The position numbers were made by a program, and so were the translations under genes. Below, piece after piece: positions 33,545 through 33,820 of a stretch of 33,820 nucleotides of DNA. Origin of the DNA: Prosthecobacter fusiformis (lineage in GTDB: Bacteria > Verrucomicrobiota > Verrucomicrobiia > Verrucomicrobiales > Verrucomicrobiaceae); the NCBI RefSeq assembly GCF_004364345.1, contig NZ_SOCA01000003.1, positions 790,961-824,780 on the forward strand. The letters are read 5' to 3'. The notes beneath the pieces were generated by a model that was not told the DNA's origin, searched no databases, and saw only the letters and a list, made by a program, of their open reading frames with translations. Within the stretch, counting starts at the first letter, position 1. Every line of letters begins with the position of its first letter.

Positions 33545-33820
33545 AGACTGTGTCAAAACCCTTGAAGGGGCATTTTTGATGGGGCAACAGTTGTCATGAG
33601 CTACCTTCAAGGAGATGACCGCAGTCAGGCCTGGATGCTGCCGCAAAGCCTTGAGGACTACCTCAGCGAAGACAACCCCGTGCGCTTCATCGACGCCTTC
33701 GTTGATGAACTGGACTTCCGGCAGGCGAAGCTTCCTGTGGAGGCGGCGGCCACCGGTCGGCCAGGCTATGCACCGGGAGACCTGCTCAAGCTTTACCTCT
33801 ACGGCTACCTCAACCGCGTG
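33545..33820 (+). mobile_element. IS1182-family insertion sequence, left part
   Basis: The element probably begins at about 33545, where the short repeat copy stops and GACTGTGTCAAAACCCTTG follows, a likely left inverted end. It includes the transposase gene from 33596 and runs off the window. The right end and target duplication cannot be seen, so the exact left boundary is inferred. Confidence 0.65.
33596..33820 (+). CDS. IS1182-family transposase, N-terminal part
   Basis: The frame from ATG 33596 is open for 75 codons to the edge of the window, so only the start is seen. It reads MSYLQGDDRSQAWMLPQSLEDYLSEDNPVRF then IDAFVDELDF and TGRPGYAPGDLLKLYLYGYLNRV, which is the typical N-terminal DUF772 domain of IS1182-type DDE transposases. 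The catalytic domain lies outside the window. No frameshift is visible in the part present. Confidence 0.88.
   Translation, partial: MSYLQGDDRSQAWMLPQSLEDYLSEDNPVRFIDAFVDELDFRQAKLPVEAAATGRPGYAPGDLLKLYLYGYLNRV

Overview
The window looks like chromosomal DNA of a Verrucomicrobiota bacterium, probably near Prosthecobacter or Verrucomicrobium. This is inferred from gene content: a Tat-exported DUF1501 protein, a secreted DUF1080 protein, a PEP-CTERM protein built of autotransporter-type beta-strand repeats, a P-type ATPase with both a Cys-rich N-terminus and an HMA domain, and generally weak Shine-Dalgarno sites. Most coding is on the plus strand. Housekeeping markers (rnpB, HU, ftsK, ndk, rpmB) indicate a chromosome, not a plasmid or prophage. 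I see no tRNA, CRISPR array or prophage.

Layout. 1-2900: the 3' end of a gene with APKV(E/D) pentapeptide repeats, a cyclic-nucleotide-binding-fold protein, a YihY-family membrane protein, two related small membrane proteins overlapping by ATGA, and an entericidin-like lipoprotein, closed by a two-way terminator. 2917-5663: divergent DUF1080 and DUF1501 genes. 5753-9185: an operon of periplasmic binding protein, histidine kinase and NarL-type regulator, joined by two ATGA overlaps. 9186-9490: a gene-free stretch with an array of TGGGGAT heptamers followed by an AT-rich patch. 9491-9932: RNase P RNA. 10054-16613: copper-type P1B ATPase, double-domain universal stress protein, a FixL-like PAS histidine kinase, a FixJ/NarL-like regulator and an AraC regulator. 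I read this as a redox or oxygen-response module. 16711-24858: HU, gamma carbonic anhydrase, FtsK, an unrecognised RGG-rich protein, and a convergent DEAD-box RNA helicase. 25151-26313: two 129-bp copies of a palindrome-ended element directly upstream of a REP-associated tyrosine transposase (RAYT). 26362-33486: a Tat-exported beta-propeller-like protein, the PEP-CTERM repeat protein, ndk, rpmB and an aldo/keto-reductase-fold protein. 33497-33820: a short repeat apparently interrupted by the left part of an IS1182-family element that runs off the window.

How the parts may work together. The two kinase-regulator pairs on either side of rnpB and the ATPase share the same HisKA_3/NarL architecture and very similar motifs, so a local duplication is likely. 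The first pair carries a periplasmic binding protein without ABC permease or ATPase, suggesting a ligand-sensing input. The second pair has a PAS domain that keeps the haem-proximal His and distal Arg spacing of FixL and follows a CcoI/FixI-like ATPase and a Usp gene, suggesting gas or redox input. The most distinctive non-coding structures are the RAYT-associated element pair and the heptamer array upstream of rnpB. Nothing here is a clearly new multi-gene system; the strongest candidates for new biology are the binding-protein/kinase/regulator operon, the heptamer array and the RGG protein.
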